From Geomonas diazotrophica (lineage in GTDB: Bacteria > Desulfobacterota > Desulfuromonadia > Geobacterales > Geobacteraceae), in assembly GCF_018919385.1 (NCBI RefSeq), contig NZ_JAHLMF010000017.1, forward strand, positions 1-64,000: 64,000 bases of DNA. Reading direction: 5' to 3'. Both the position numbers and the translations under genes were made by a program. Below the pieces are notes generated by a model. That model ran no database searches, had not been told where the DNA came from, and saw only the letters and a list, made by a program, of their open reading frames with translations. This document shows, piece by piece, positions 30,205 through 38,333 of this stretch. How positions within the stretch are numbered: the first letter of the stretch is position 1; the number at the start of each line of letters is the position of its first letter.

Positions 30205-30419
30205 GCGGCCGGCCGCGGGGCTCCCGGCTGTGGCCGGCGCCGTTGCCGCTCTCTTAGTGTCCCGTTTCTCCTTTTCCATCCCCCTCCGGAAGAATGCCCT
30301 CCCCGTTGCGACGCCGGCGCGACCCGATAAACTCTGAGAGTTTCCTAATTTTCATCCCGCAACGTCCGGATGCTGATCCTGGCTCCCCCGGCAGGAGCCG
30401 ACGGACGAGGAGGTGTCAC

Positions 30420-31457
30420 ATGGCGGCACGACTCGGCGAGATGTTGTTGAAGCTAGGCGCGTTGAACGCGTCCCAGTTGGAACAGGTCCTGCGCGCCCAG
30501 GCGATCTACGGCGGCAGGCTCGGGACCAACCTGGTGGAGATGGGGCTGGTGGAAGAGGATCAGCTGGCGCGGGTCTTGAGCGAGCAGCTCGGCGTTCCGT
30601 GCGTGGACCACGACCTGCTCCGGGAGATCCCTCAAAGCCTGCTGGGGCTGCTGCCGCTGGAGTTGGTGACGCGCTACCGGGTGCTGCCGGTCTCGCTGGA
30701 CGGCAAACGGCTGGTCATCGCCATGGCCGACCCCTCCGATTTCAAGGCGATCGACGAGATCGGGTTCATCACGGGGCTGGTGATCATCCCGCGTGTCTGC
30801 TCCGAGCTGCGCCTGAGCATCGCCCTGGAGCGCTGGTACGGCGTCAAGCGCCCGATGCGCTACATTCCCGTACTCGGAGGGGTTCGCTCCAGGTTTGCCC
30901 CCCCGGATCAGCAGCCTGCGGTGCTGGAAACCCCGTGGGGAGGCGGGGGGGAGGAGCCTTGTCCCCCGGAGCGGGTCTCCCTTCCCGAGTTGGCCGACCG
31001 GCTGGCGGCAGCACCGTATGAGCCGGAAGCGGTCCAGGCGCTGCTCGCCTATGTCGCCGGAGAGTTCGACCGGGGCGCCCTGGTCAGGCTGAAGCACGGG
31101 AAGCTGGTCGGCGTCCGTGCGGTGGCAGCGGGAGAGGAGGTGGCGGGGTTCAGCGGCCTCGCGTTCCCCATGGAGGAGGGGTCCCGATTGTCGCGGGTGG
31201 TCGAGGAGCGGCGCCTGTACCTGGGGGAAGTCGCCTCCGAAGCGGAGGGGAGGCTGCTGCGGGCCATGGGAGGGGAGCTCCCGGCGCCTGCGCTCCTGGT
31301 GCCGTTGACGCTCGGGGGGGAGGTCGCGGCTGTCGTCTGCGCGCAGGACAGGCATGGACGCCTGGGGGGAGGGGTATTCGAACTGCAGCGCGCCGCCGTG
31401 ATGGCGGAACTGAGCCTGGAGATGATCGCCCTGCGCAAGAGGCTCATCTCCGGTTAA
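30420..31457 (+). CDS. MshEN-domain c-di-GMP-binding protein, paralog 2
   Basis: 345 residues from ATG 30420, which is preceded by GAGGAGGTG; the frame is open further upstream but without family similarity. Two MshEN motifs with a 5-residue spacer (AIYGG) match paralog 1, and here both begin with the canonical RLG. The C-terminal GAF-like region is also shared, including FDRGALVRLKHGK and RAMGGELPAPALLVPL. A tandem duplication, now diverged. The output is unknown. Confidence 0.84.
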   Translation: MAARLGEMLLKLGALNASQLEQVLRAQAIYGGRLGTNLVEMGLVEEDQLARVLSEQLGVPCVDHDLLREIPQSLLGLLPLELVTRYRVLPVSLDGKRLVIAMADPSDFKAIDEIGFITGLVIIPRVCSELRLSIALERWYGVKRPMRYIPVLGGVRSRFAPPDQQPAVLETPWGGGGEEPCPPERVSLPELADRLAAAPYEPEAVQALLAYVAGEFDRGALVRLKHGKLVGVRAVAAGEEVAGFSGLAFPMEEGSRLSRVVEERRLYLGEVASEAEGRLLRAMGGELPAPALLVPLTLGGEVAAVVCAQDRHGRLGGGVFELQRAAVMAELSLEMIALRKRLISG

Positions 31458-31494
31458 AGTGGAAGCCCCCTGAGCCGGATTTCCACGAACCATG

Positions 31495-31534
31495 AAAAAA
31501 GGCGCCCGCGATTGCCGCGGGCGCCTTTTTTTTT
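31495..31534. terminator. Bidirectional terminator between MshEN paralog 2 and hemL
   Basis: GGCGCCCGCG, loop ATTGC, CGCGGGCGCC flanked by six A on the left and nine T on the right; serves both convergent genes. Confidence 0.93.
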
Positions 31535-31561
31535 GTCTGCGCGAAGCTGTGTTCGGTCAGG

Positions 31562-32845
31562 CTACAGGGCCTTGAAGCACTTGGCCGCGGCGGCGATGGT
31601 CTTCTCCAGGTCCTTCTCGGTGTGGGCCGCCCCGACGAAGGCGGTCTCGAACTGCGAGCAGGCGAGGTAGACCCCCTCCTCGAGCATGCCGCGGAAGTAG
31701 GTGGCGAAAGCCTTGGTGTCGCACTTGGCGGCGCTGTCCCAGTTGTACACCGGCTCCTTGGAGAAGAAGCCGCAGAACATGGAGCCGACGCGGGTGGAGT
31801 AGAGGGGGAAGCCGGCGTCCTTGGCGGCCTTGGCGATCCCGTCGGCCACGAACTTGCTCTTCTCCTCCAGCTTCTCGTAGAAACCGGGCTCCTGCAGAAG
31901 CTTCAGGGTCTCGATCCCGGCGGTCATGGCCAGCGGGTTGCCGGAGAGGGTCCCCGCCTGGTAGACGCCGCCTGCCGGGGAGAGCTGCGACATGATTTCC
32001 TTCTTGCCGCCGAAGGCGCCCACCGGCAGGCCGCCGCCGATGATCTTGCCCAGGGTGGTGAGGTCCGGGGTGATCCCGAAGCGCTCCTGCGCCCCGCCGT
32101 AGGCGACCCTGAAGCCGGACATGACCTCGTCGAAGATCAGCACGATCCCTTCCTCGGTGCAGATTTCCCTCAGCCCCTCGAGGAAACCTTCCTGCGGCGG
32201 AACGGTGCCCATGTTGCCGGCCACCGGCTCGACGATGACGCAGGCGATGGTCCCCTTGTTGGCGGCCACGAGCGCGCGCACCGAGTCGAGGTCGTTGTAG
32301 GTGGCGGTCAGGGTGTGCTTGGCGACGTCAGCCGGGACCCCCGGGGAGTCGGGCACGCCGAAGGTGGCCAGGCCCGAGCCCGCCTTCACCAGCAGGGAAT
32401 CGGAGTGGCCGTGGTAGCAGCCGGAGAACTTGAGGATGTTGTCGCGGCCGGTGTAGCCGCGGGAGAGCCTGATGGCGCTCATGGTCGCCTCGGTCCCGGA
32501 GCTCACCATGCGCACCATCTCGATGGAGGGAACCGCCTTGATCACCATCTCGGCGAGGGTGATCTCGAGCTCGGTCGGGGCGCCGAAGGAGGCGCCGCTC
32601 TCGACGGCCTTCTTGATCGCCTCGACCACCTTCGGGTGGCAGTGCCCAACGATCATCGGCCCCCAGGAACCCACGTAGTCGATGTAACCGTTGCCGTCCT
32701 CGTCGAAGATCATGGGGCCGGCAGCGCTCTTTATGAACAGCGGATCGGAGCCGACCGAGCGGAAGGCACGCACGGGGGAGTTGACCCCGCCGGGGATGGA
32801 TTTGAGCGCCTGCTGAAAGAGTTGCGAGGAACGGCTGTTTTGCAT
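31562..32845 (-). CDS. hemL: Glutamate-1-semialdehyde 2,1-aminomutase
   Basis: A 427-residue PLP enzyme that makes 5-aminolevulinate, the first dedicated step to haem by the C5 route. Family signatures: [33 protein letters not shown] and the PLP-lysine segment [17 protein letters not shown]. High haem demand fits a cytochrome-rich organism. Divergent from nuo, sharing a 403-base control region. Confidence 0.97.
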   Translation of the reverse strand: MQNSRSSQLFQQALKSIPGGVNSPVRAFRSVGSDPLFIKSAAGPMIFDEDGNGYIDYVGSWGPMIVGHCHPKVVEAIKKAVESGASFGAPTELEITLAEMVIKAVPSIEMVRMVSSGTEATMSAIRLSRGYTGRDNILKFSGCYHGHSDSLLVKAGSGLATFGVPDSPGVPADVAKHTLTATYNDLDSVRALVAANKGTIACVIVEPVAGNMGTVPPQEGFLEGLREICTEEGIVLIFDEVMSGFRVAYGGAQERFGITPDLTTLGKIIGGGLPVGAFGGKKEIMSQLSPAGGVYQAGTLSGNPLAMTAGIETLKLLQEPGFYEKLEEKSKFVADGIAKAAKDAGFPLYSTRVGSMFCGFFSKEPVYNWDSAAKCDTKAFATYFRGMLEEGVYLACSQFETAFVGAAHTEKDLEKTIAAAAKCFKAL

Positions 32846-33248
32846 GACTGGGTTCTCCTAACTGGCTGGAAATTATTAACTATCGGGGTCTCTGGTAGCA
32901 TAGCCGCGGATAATCTGTCAAGGATTAAAAGATTTTCTCGTATACGGCCGGAGGGGGTGGAAGAGGCGCCGGCGGGGGAGAGGCCTAAGGGTGTAATACA
33001 ATTTGAGAAAAAGTATACGTGGTTCTGTAAACGGTTGGGAGATAATTGGATAATTTCTGCTTGACAAAGATGGTGAAATGAAATAATTTTCGGTCGCAAT
33101 GTTGTATACAGTATACTTTTTCGAAGGCGCAGCGCTTGCTAACGTCGGAAGCAGCGGGGCTTGATGGTCGAGAAGCGTGCAGTATACGGCATTTCCGCGT
33201 GCTTGAAAACAATTTTAACAACAACCTGGTAGTACGGGAGGATAAGGG
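32846..33248. promoter_or_regulatory. hemL-nuo divergent control region with five GTATAC sites
   Basis: A 403-base AT-richer gap holding GTATAC at 32940, 33013, 33104, 33111 and 33182. The pair at 33104-33116 (GTATACAGTATAC) has a 7-bp centre-to-centre spacing and lies just downstream of the nuo -10 box. For hemL, a TTGACA reads on the minus strand at 32921-32916 with no good -10. Clustering far exceeds the rest of the window. Confidence 0.6.
33061..33089 (+). promoter_or_regulatory. Sigma70-like promoter of the nuo operon
   Basis: TTGACA (33061-33066), 17-bp spacer, TAATTT (33084-33089). The leader to nuoA is about 150 bases. Confidence 0.7.
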
Positions 33249-33605
33249 ATGCTTGGTGCATATCTGCCAATCTTGGTGCTGGTCGTCATAGCGTGCTTGT
33301 TCGGTCTGGGCTCGGTGGTCTTCTCATCGCTCATCGGCCAGAAGAAGCCGTCTCAGGTAAAGCTTGCACCGTACGAGTGCGGTTGCGAGCCGGTGGGTAG
33401 CGCACGCGAGCGCTTCTCGATCAAGTTCTACCTGATCGCGATGCTCTTCATCCTGTTCGATATCGAAGCCGTCTTCATGTACCCCTGGGCGGTTCTCTTC
33501 AAGCGTCTGGGCATGTTCGGCCTGGTCGAGATGGGTCTCTTCATCGTCATACTCTTCGTAGGTTACGTCTACGTTTGGAAAAAAGGAGCACTGGAATGGG
33601 AGTAA
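33249..33605 (+). CDS. nuoA: NADH-quinone oxidoreductase subunit A
   Basis: A 118-residue complex I membrane subunit with three transmembrane helices. The conserved loop [20 protein letters not shown] carries the quinone-site cysteine, and the middle helix has [15 protein letters not shown]. Opens a 14-gene nuo operon. Overlaps nuoB by 10 bases. Confidence 0.97.
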   Translation: MLGAYLPILVLVVIACLFGLGSVVFSSLIGQKKPSQVKLAPYECGCEPVGSARERFSIKFYLIAMLFILFDIEAVFMYPWAVLFKRLGMFGLVEMGLFIVILFVGYVYVWKKGALEWE

Positions 33606-34108
33606 ATCAGCCGCTGGGCGACAACATCATCACGACTTCCCTGGACAGCCTGGTTAACTGGGCTCGGAAGTCCTCCATCTGGCCGATGACCTTTGGTCTT
33701 GCCTGCTGCGCGATCGAGATGATGGCGACCGGTGCGGCCAAGCACGACCTGGACCGTTTCGGTATCATCTTCCGCGCCTCCCCGCGCCAGTCCGACTGCA
33801 TCATCATCGCCGGCACGGTGACCAAGAAGATGCTTCCGGTCATCAAGACCGTGTACGAGCAGATGCCTGAACCGAAGTGGGTGGTCGCCATGGGCGCCTG
33901 CGCCTGCTCGGGCGGGATCTTCGACACCTACTCCGTCGTGCAGGGCATCGACGAGGCTCTCCCGGTCGACGTCTACATCCCGGGGTGCCCGCCGCGTCCT
34001 GAGGCCCTTCTCTACGGCCTCATGAAGCTCCAGGACAAGATCGCCAACGAGAAGAACTCCTTCGGTTCTTCCATAGGCTTGGGCGAAAGACTCGAACCCG
34101 CCGCTTAA
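33596..34108 (+). CDS. nuoB: NADH-quinone oxidoreductase subunit B
   Basis: 170 residues; holds cluster N2, the final Fe-S centre before quinone. Adjacent cysteines in [11 protein letters not shown], plus [14 protein letters not shown] and [13 protein letters not shown], supply the ligands. ATG 33596 (MGVNQPLGD) lies inside the end of nuoA after AAAAGGAG. Confidence 0.97.
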   Translation: MGVNQPLGDNIITTSLDSLVNWARKSSIWPMTFGLACCAIEMMATGAAKHDLDRFGIIFRASPRQSDCIIIAGTVTKKMLPVIKTVYEQMPEPKWVVAMGACACSGGIFDTYSVVQGIDEALPVDVYIPGCPPRPEALLYGLMKLQDKIANEKNSFGSSIGLGERLEPAA

Positions 34109-34141
34109 TCTACAACGACCAAAGGGAAAGGTAAGGCTGAC

Positions 34142-34627
34142 ATGGCAGAAAATAATCGCGCTGTAGTGAAGCTGAAGGAGCGTTTCGCGGATGCCCTGCT
34201 CGAATACAAGGAGCATCGCGGCGAGGTGACGGTGACCGTGAAGAAGGAGAGCATCCTCGAGGTGTTGAAGTGCCTCAGGGACGACCTGCGCTACAACTTC
34301 TTGTCCGACGTCACCGCCGTCGACTATCTGGGTCAGGAGCCGCGTTTCATGGTGGTCTACCACCTCCTCTCCATCCCCAACAAGGACCGGGTCAGGGTGA
34401 AGGCGCCGGTGACCGAGGCGGACTGCTCCATCGACTCCGCCACCGCCCTCTGGAACTCCGCCAACTGGCTGGAGCGCGAGGCGTACGACCTGTTCGGCAT
34501 CGACTTCAAGAACCACCCGAACCTGGTGCGCATCTTGATGACCGACGACTGGGTCGGGCACCCGCTCCGGAAGGACTACCCGCTCCAGGGACCCGACCGC
34601 GAGCCGTACAAGGGGCGTCTGTCGTAA
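34142..34627 (+). CDS. nuoC: NADH-quinone oxidoreductase subunit C
   Basis: 161 residues (30-kDa subunit family) with the signature NWLEREAYDLFGIDFKNHP and a C-terminal GHPLRKDYPLQG. Separate from nuoD here, unlike the fused nuoCD of enterics. Confidence 0.96.
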   Translation: MAENNRAVVKLKERFADALLEYKEHRGEVTVTVKKESILEVLKCLRDDLRYNFLSDVTAVDYLGQEPRFMVVYHLLSIPNKDRVRVKAPVTEADCSIDSATALWNSANWLEREAYDLFGIDFKNHPNLVRILMTDDWVGHPLRKDYPLQGPDREPYKGRLS

Positions 34628-34684
34628 GACGGAACCAGTTCGAAACCAGGGACGATTTCCATTTCCAAAAAATAGAGGCGATCA

Positions 34685-35854
34685 ATGGCTAGTGAAATAA
34701 TGACTTTGAACATGGGGCCCCAGCACCCCAGTACCCACGGCGTTCTCAGGCTCGTAGTAGAGCTGGACGGCGAGGTGATTCAGAAGATCACCCCTCACAT
34801 CGGTTACCTGCACCGGGGCATCGAGAAGCTCTCCGAGCACCGCACCTACCACCAGACCCTGCCCCTCACGGACCGCATGGACTACCTGGCCCCGATGCAC
34901 AACAACCTGGGCTACGTGCTGGCCGTCGAGAAGCTCCTGGGACTCGACGTCCCCGAGCGCGCCAAGCTGGTGCGCGTGATCATGGCCGAGCTCACCCGTC
35001 TTAAGAGCCACCTGGTCTGGATCGCCTGCCACGCCCTCGACATCGGCGCCATGACCGTGTTCCTCTACGCCTTCCGCGAGCGCGAGCTGGTGATGGACCT
35101 CTACGAGATGGTCTCCGGCGCCAGGATGACCTCCAACTACTTCCGCGTGGGCGGCCTCTCCCGTGACCTCCCGGCCGGCTTCGAGCAGAAGGTCCAGGAG
35201 ATCGTGGACACCTTCCCGGATCACTTCGACACCTACGAGGGTCTCCTCACGAAGAACACCATCTGGCTGCAGAGGACCATCGGCAACGGCGTCATCTCCG
35301 CCGAGGACGCCATCGACTTCGGCATCTCCGGCCCGGCCCTCAGGGGCTCCGGCGTCGACTTCGACCTCAGACGCGACCTCCCTTACTCCGGCTACGAGGA
35401 CTTCGAGTTCAAGGTACCGGTCGGCGAGAACTGCGACACCTTCGACCGCTACAAGGTCCGTCTGGTCGAGATGCGCGAGTCGGTGAAGATCATTGACCAG
35501 GCCCTGAAGCGGCTCAAGCCCGGACCGATCCTGGCCGACGCGCCGCAGGTCTGCTACCCGCCGAAGGATAGCGTGTACAACTCCATCGAGGGTCTCATCC
35601 ATCACTTCAAGATCGCTTCCGAGGGCTTCCCCGTCCCCGAGGGCGAGGTTTACATGGCAGTCGAGAACCCGAAAGGGGAGCTCGGCTACTACATCGTGTC
35701 GGACGGCGGCAACATGCCGTACCGCATGAGGGTCCGCCCGCCGTCATTCGTGAACCTGGGTGCCATCGAGAAGATGGCCAAGGGCTCCATGCTGGCCGAC
35801 CTGGTTGCCGTCATCGGAACGCTAGACATCGTACTTGGCGAAATTGACCGTTAG
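34685..35854 (+). CDS. nuoD: NADH-quinone oxidoreductase subunit D
   Basis: 389 residues (49-kDa subunit). Quinone-site residues lie in the N-terminal MGPQHPSTHGVLRLVVELDG and in HIGYLHRGIEKLSEHRTY. It is related to NiFe hydrogenase large subunits but lacks their nickel cysteines. 57 bases after nuoC. Confidence 0.97.
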   Translation: MASEIMTLNMGPQHPSTHGVLRLVVELDGEVIQKITPHIGYLHRGIEKLSEHRTYHQTLPLTDRMDYLAPMHNNLGYVLAVEKLLGLDVPERAKLVRVIMAELTRLKSHLVWIACHALDIGAMTVFLYAFRERELVMDLYEMVSGARMTSNYFRVGGLSRDLPAGFEQKVQEIVDTFPDHFDTYEGLLTKNTIWLQRTIGNGVISAEDAIDFGISGPALRGSGVDFDLRRDLPYSGYEDFEFKVPVGENCDTFDRYKVRLVEMRESVKIIDQALKRLKPGPILADAPQVCYPPKDSVYNSIEGLIHHFKIASEGFPVPEGEVYMAVENPKGELGYYIVSDGGNMPYRMRVRPPSFVNLGAIEKMAKGSMLADLVAVIGTLDIVLGEIDR

Positions 35855-35885
35855 TTTTAATCAACAAGTAAAGGAGATGGGGTAA

Positions 35886-36392
35886 ATGTCTAACGCTCCA
35901 GCCGAAGAAATTCCGGCCGAAGAAATCGATCTGACCGAGGCCAACGAAGTCATCGACAAGTACCTGACACTGCCGGGCAACCTTATGCCGGTCCTGCAGG
36001 GTATCCAGGAAGCCTACGGGTACGTACCGAAACCGACCATCGATCTGGTGGCCGAGAGGCTGAACGTCTACCCGAGCCAGATTTACGGCGTCCTCACCTT
36101 CTACGCCCAGTTCCACCTGAAGCCGCGCGGCCGCTACATCATCAGGGTCTGCGTCGGTACCGCCTGCCACGTGCAGGGGGCGGAGCGCATCACCGAGACC
36201 TTCTTCGGGCGTCTCGGCATCGGGCACGCGGAGACCACGGAGGACCTGCGCTACACCTTCGAGAAGGTGGCCTGCCTGGGTGCCTGCGGCATGGCGCCGC
36301 TGGCCATGGTGAACGACGATACCTTCGGCAAGATGACCGTCCAGAAGGTGGACGAGATCATTGAAACCTACAACGCACGGCCGATGAAGTAG
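35886..36392 (+). CDS. nuoE: NADH-quinone oxidoreductase subunit E
   Basis: 168 residues (24-kDa subunit) with a thioredoxin-like [2Fe-2S] cluster N1a: ligands CVGTAC and, about 37 residues on, CLGAC. It works with NuoF in the NADH dehydrogenase module. Confidence 0.96.
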   Translation: MSNAPAEEIPAEEIDLTEANEVIDKYLTLPGNLMPVLQGIQEAYGYVPKPTIDLVAERLNVYPSQIYGVLTFYAQFHLKPRGRYIIRVCVGTACHVQGAERITETFFGRLGIGHAETTEDLRYTFEKVACLGACGMAPLAMVNDDTFGKMTVQKVDEIIETYNARPMK

Positions 36393-36432
36393 CCGGGAAC
36401 AACGTCAATTTCTCTGCAGGGGACCTTTTGTC

Positions 36433-38214
36433 ATGAGCGATAACGCAGGAATCAAAATACTTATCTGTCAGGGTACCGGCGGCATCTCTGCCGGCGCCAA
36501 GCAGGTCGAGGCCGAGTTCACCAGGCTGATAGCGGAGAAGGGGATCGTGGCCCAGGTCGGCAAGCGCTGCGACGTGGTCAAGACCGGCTGCCGCGGCCTG
36601 TGCGCGAACGACGTTCTCGTCGACGTCATCACCCCCGAACTGGGCAGGGTCACCTACGACTTCGTCGTGCCCGAGGACGTCGCTGCCATCCTCGACCAGC
36701 ACATCGTTGCCAATGAAGTCATCGAGAAGAAGAAGGCGAAAGCCTACTACAACACCTTCGTTGACCAGCAGATGCGCGTGGTCATGACCGGCTGCGGCCA
36801 GATCGACCCCGAGCGCATCGACGCCTTCCTCGAAGAGGACGGCTTCAAGGCGATCGAGAAGTGCGTCAAGACCATGAAGCCGGCCGAAGTCATCGACGAG
36901 GTGAAGAAATCCGGTCTCCGTGGCCGTGGGGGCGGCGGCTTCCCGACCGGCATGAAGTGGAGCTTCTGCGCCGCTTCCCCGGGGAACCACAAGTACCTCA
37001 TCTGCAACGCCGACGAGGGCGACCCGGGCGCGTTCATGGACCGCTCCATTCTCGAAGGCGACCCGTACTGCGTCATCGAGGGTATGATGATCGCGGCCTA
37101 CGCCATCGGCTGCGACGCCGGCTACGTCTACGTCCGCGCCGAGTACCCGCTCGCCATCGACCGTCTCCAGAAGGCGCTCGACACCTGCTACGAGAAGGGG
37201 TACCTGGGCAAGAACATCCAGGGTTGGGGCTTCGACTTCGACATGAGGATCAAGAAGGGCGCCGGCGCGTTCGTCTGCGGCGAGGAAACCGCCCTCATGG
37301 CCTCCATCGAGGGCGAGCGCGGCATGCCGCGTCCCCGTCCGCCGTTCCCGGCGGTCAAGGGCCTCTGGGGCTTCCCGACCAACATCAACAACGTCGAGAC
37401 CTTCGCCAACGTACGCCACATCATCAACAAGGGCTCCGAGTGGTACGCAAGCCTCGGTACCGACACCACCAAGGGGACCAAGATCTTCGCGGTCACCGGC
37501 AAGGTGAAGCACACCGGCCTCGTCGAGGTTCCGGCCGGTATGTCCGTGCGCGACGTTATCTACTCGGTCTGCGGCGGCATCGCCAACAACCGCAAGTTCA
37601 AGGCGGTTCAGGCAGGCGGCCCCTCCGGCGGCTGCATCCCGGCCGAGGTGCTCGACACCCCGGTCGACTACGACTCGCTGATCAAGGCGGGCGCCATGAT
37701 GGGTTCCGGCGGTCTGGTCGTCATGGACGAGACCACCTGCATGGTCGACGTGGCCCGCTTCTTCCTGACCTTCACCAAGATGGAGTCCTGCGGCAAGTGC
37801 GTTCCCTGCCGTATCGGCCTGAAGGCGATGCTCGACATCCTCGAGCGCATCACCGAGGGTCGCGGCGAGATGGCCGACATCGACACCCTCCTCGAGATGG
37901 GCGCCACCATCAAGAAGGCGTCCCTGTGCGGTCTGGGGCAGACGGCTCCGAACCCGATCCTCTCCACCGTGAAGTACTTCCGTCACGAGTACGAGGCGCA
38001 CATCCAGGACAAGCGCTGCCCCTCCAACTCCTGCAAGGAACTGCTCCTGTGGCAGGTGGTCCCCGAGAAGTGCGTCAAGTGCGGCGCATGCCTGAGGGCC
38101 TGCCCGTCCAACGCGATCAAGTGGGAGAAGGGCGAGGTGGCCGAGCTGATCAAGGAAAACTGCACCAAGTGCAAGTCCTGCTACGACGCCTGCCGCTTCA
38201 TGGCCATTGAGTAA
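36433..38214 (+). CDS. nuoF: NADH-quinone oxidoreductase subunit F, long form
   Basis: 593 residues, about 150 longer than the E. coli subunit. Domains in order: an N-terminal thioredoxin-like [2Fe-2S] domain (ILICQGTGGISAG, then CDVVKTGCRGLC); the FMN/NADH core (GLRGRGGGGFPTGMKW, ICNADEGDPGAF); the N3 cluster (ESCGKCVPCRIG); and a C-terminal ferredoxin domain with two CxxCxxC sets (CVKCGACLRACP, CTKCKSCYDAC). This is the layout of HndC/HydB-type electron-transfer subunits, so it may also exchange electrons with ferredoxin (inference). Confidence 0.95.
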   Translation: MSDNAGIKILICQGTGGISAGAKQVEAEFTRLIAEKGIVAQVGKRCDVVKTGCRGLCANDVLVDVITPELGRVTYDFVVPEDVAAILDQHIVANEVIEKKKAKAYYNTFVDQQMRVVMTGCGQIDPERIDAFLEEDGFKAIEKCVKTMKPAEVIDEVKKSGLRGRGGGGFPTGMKWSFCAASPGNHKYLICNADEGDPGAFMDRSILEGDPYCVIEGMMIAAYAIGCDAGYVYVRAEYPLAIDRLQKALDTCYEKGYLGKNIQGWGFDFDMRIKKGAGAFVCGEETALMASIEGERGMPRPRPPFPAVKGLWGFPTNINNVETFANVRHIINKGSEWYASLGTDTTKGTKIFAVTGKVKHTGLVEVPAGMSVRDVIYSVCGGIANNRKFKAVQAGGPSGGCIPAEVLDTPVDYDSLIKAGAMMGSGGLVVMDETTCMVDVARFFLTFTKMESCGKCVPCRIGLKAMLDILERITEGRGEMADIDTLLEMGATIKKASLCGLGQTAPNPILSTVKYFRHEYEAHIQDKRCPSNSCKELLLWQVVPEKCVKCGACLRACPSNAIKWEKGEVAELIKENCTKCKSCYDACRFMAIE

Positions 38215-38222
38215 CAGAGACC

Positions 38223-38301
38223 GTTCTAAGTTCTACGTTCTATGTTCTAGGTTAAAACCTTAGGCCGTGAACGTAGAACGTAGAACATAGAACGTAGAAC
38301 T
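38223..38301. repeat. Heptamer-built 21-bp hairpin between nuoF and nuoG
   Basis: Arm 38229-38249 (AGTTCTACGTTCTATGTTCT, then A) is exactly complementary to 38281-38301, with a 31-base loop. GTTC recurs at 38223, 38230, 38237 and 38244, and GAAC at 38269, 38276, 38283, 38290 and 38297: the same 7-bp unit as at 338-383. It sits inside the operon, 8 bases after the nuoF stop. Confidence 0.9.
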
Positions 38302-38333
38302 AGTTTTATGACTCCGGGGAGACAGAGGTCGAG

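Noticed and set aside
30205-30419. c-di-GMP (GEMM) riboswitch upstream of the second MshEN gene
   Set aside because: The leader has no recognisable GEMM core. A small AAACTC...GAGTTT hairpin at about 30327 is all that is seen.
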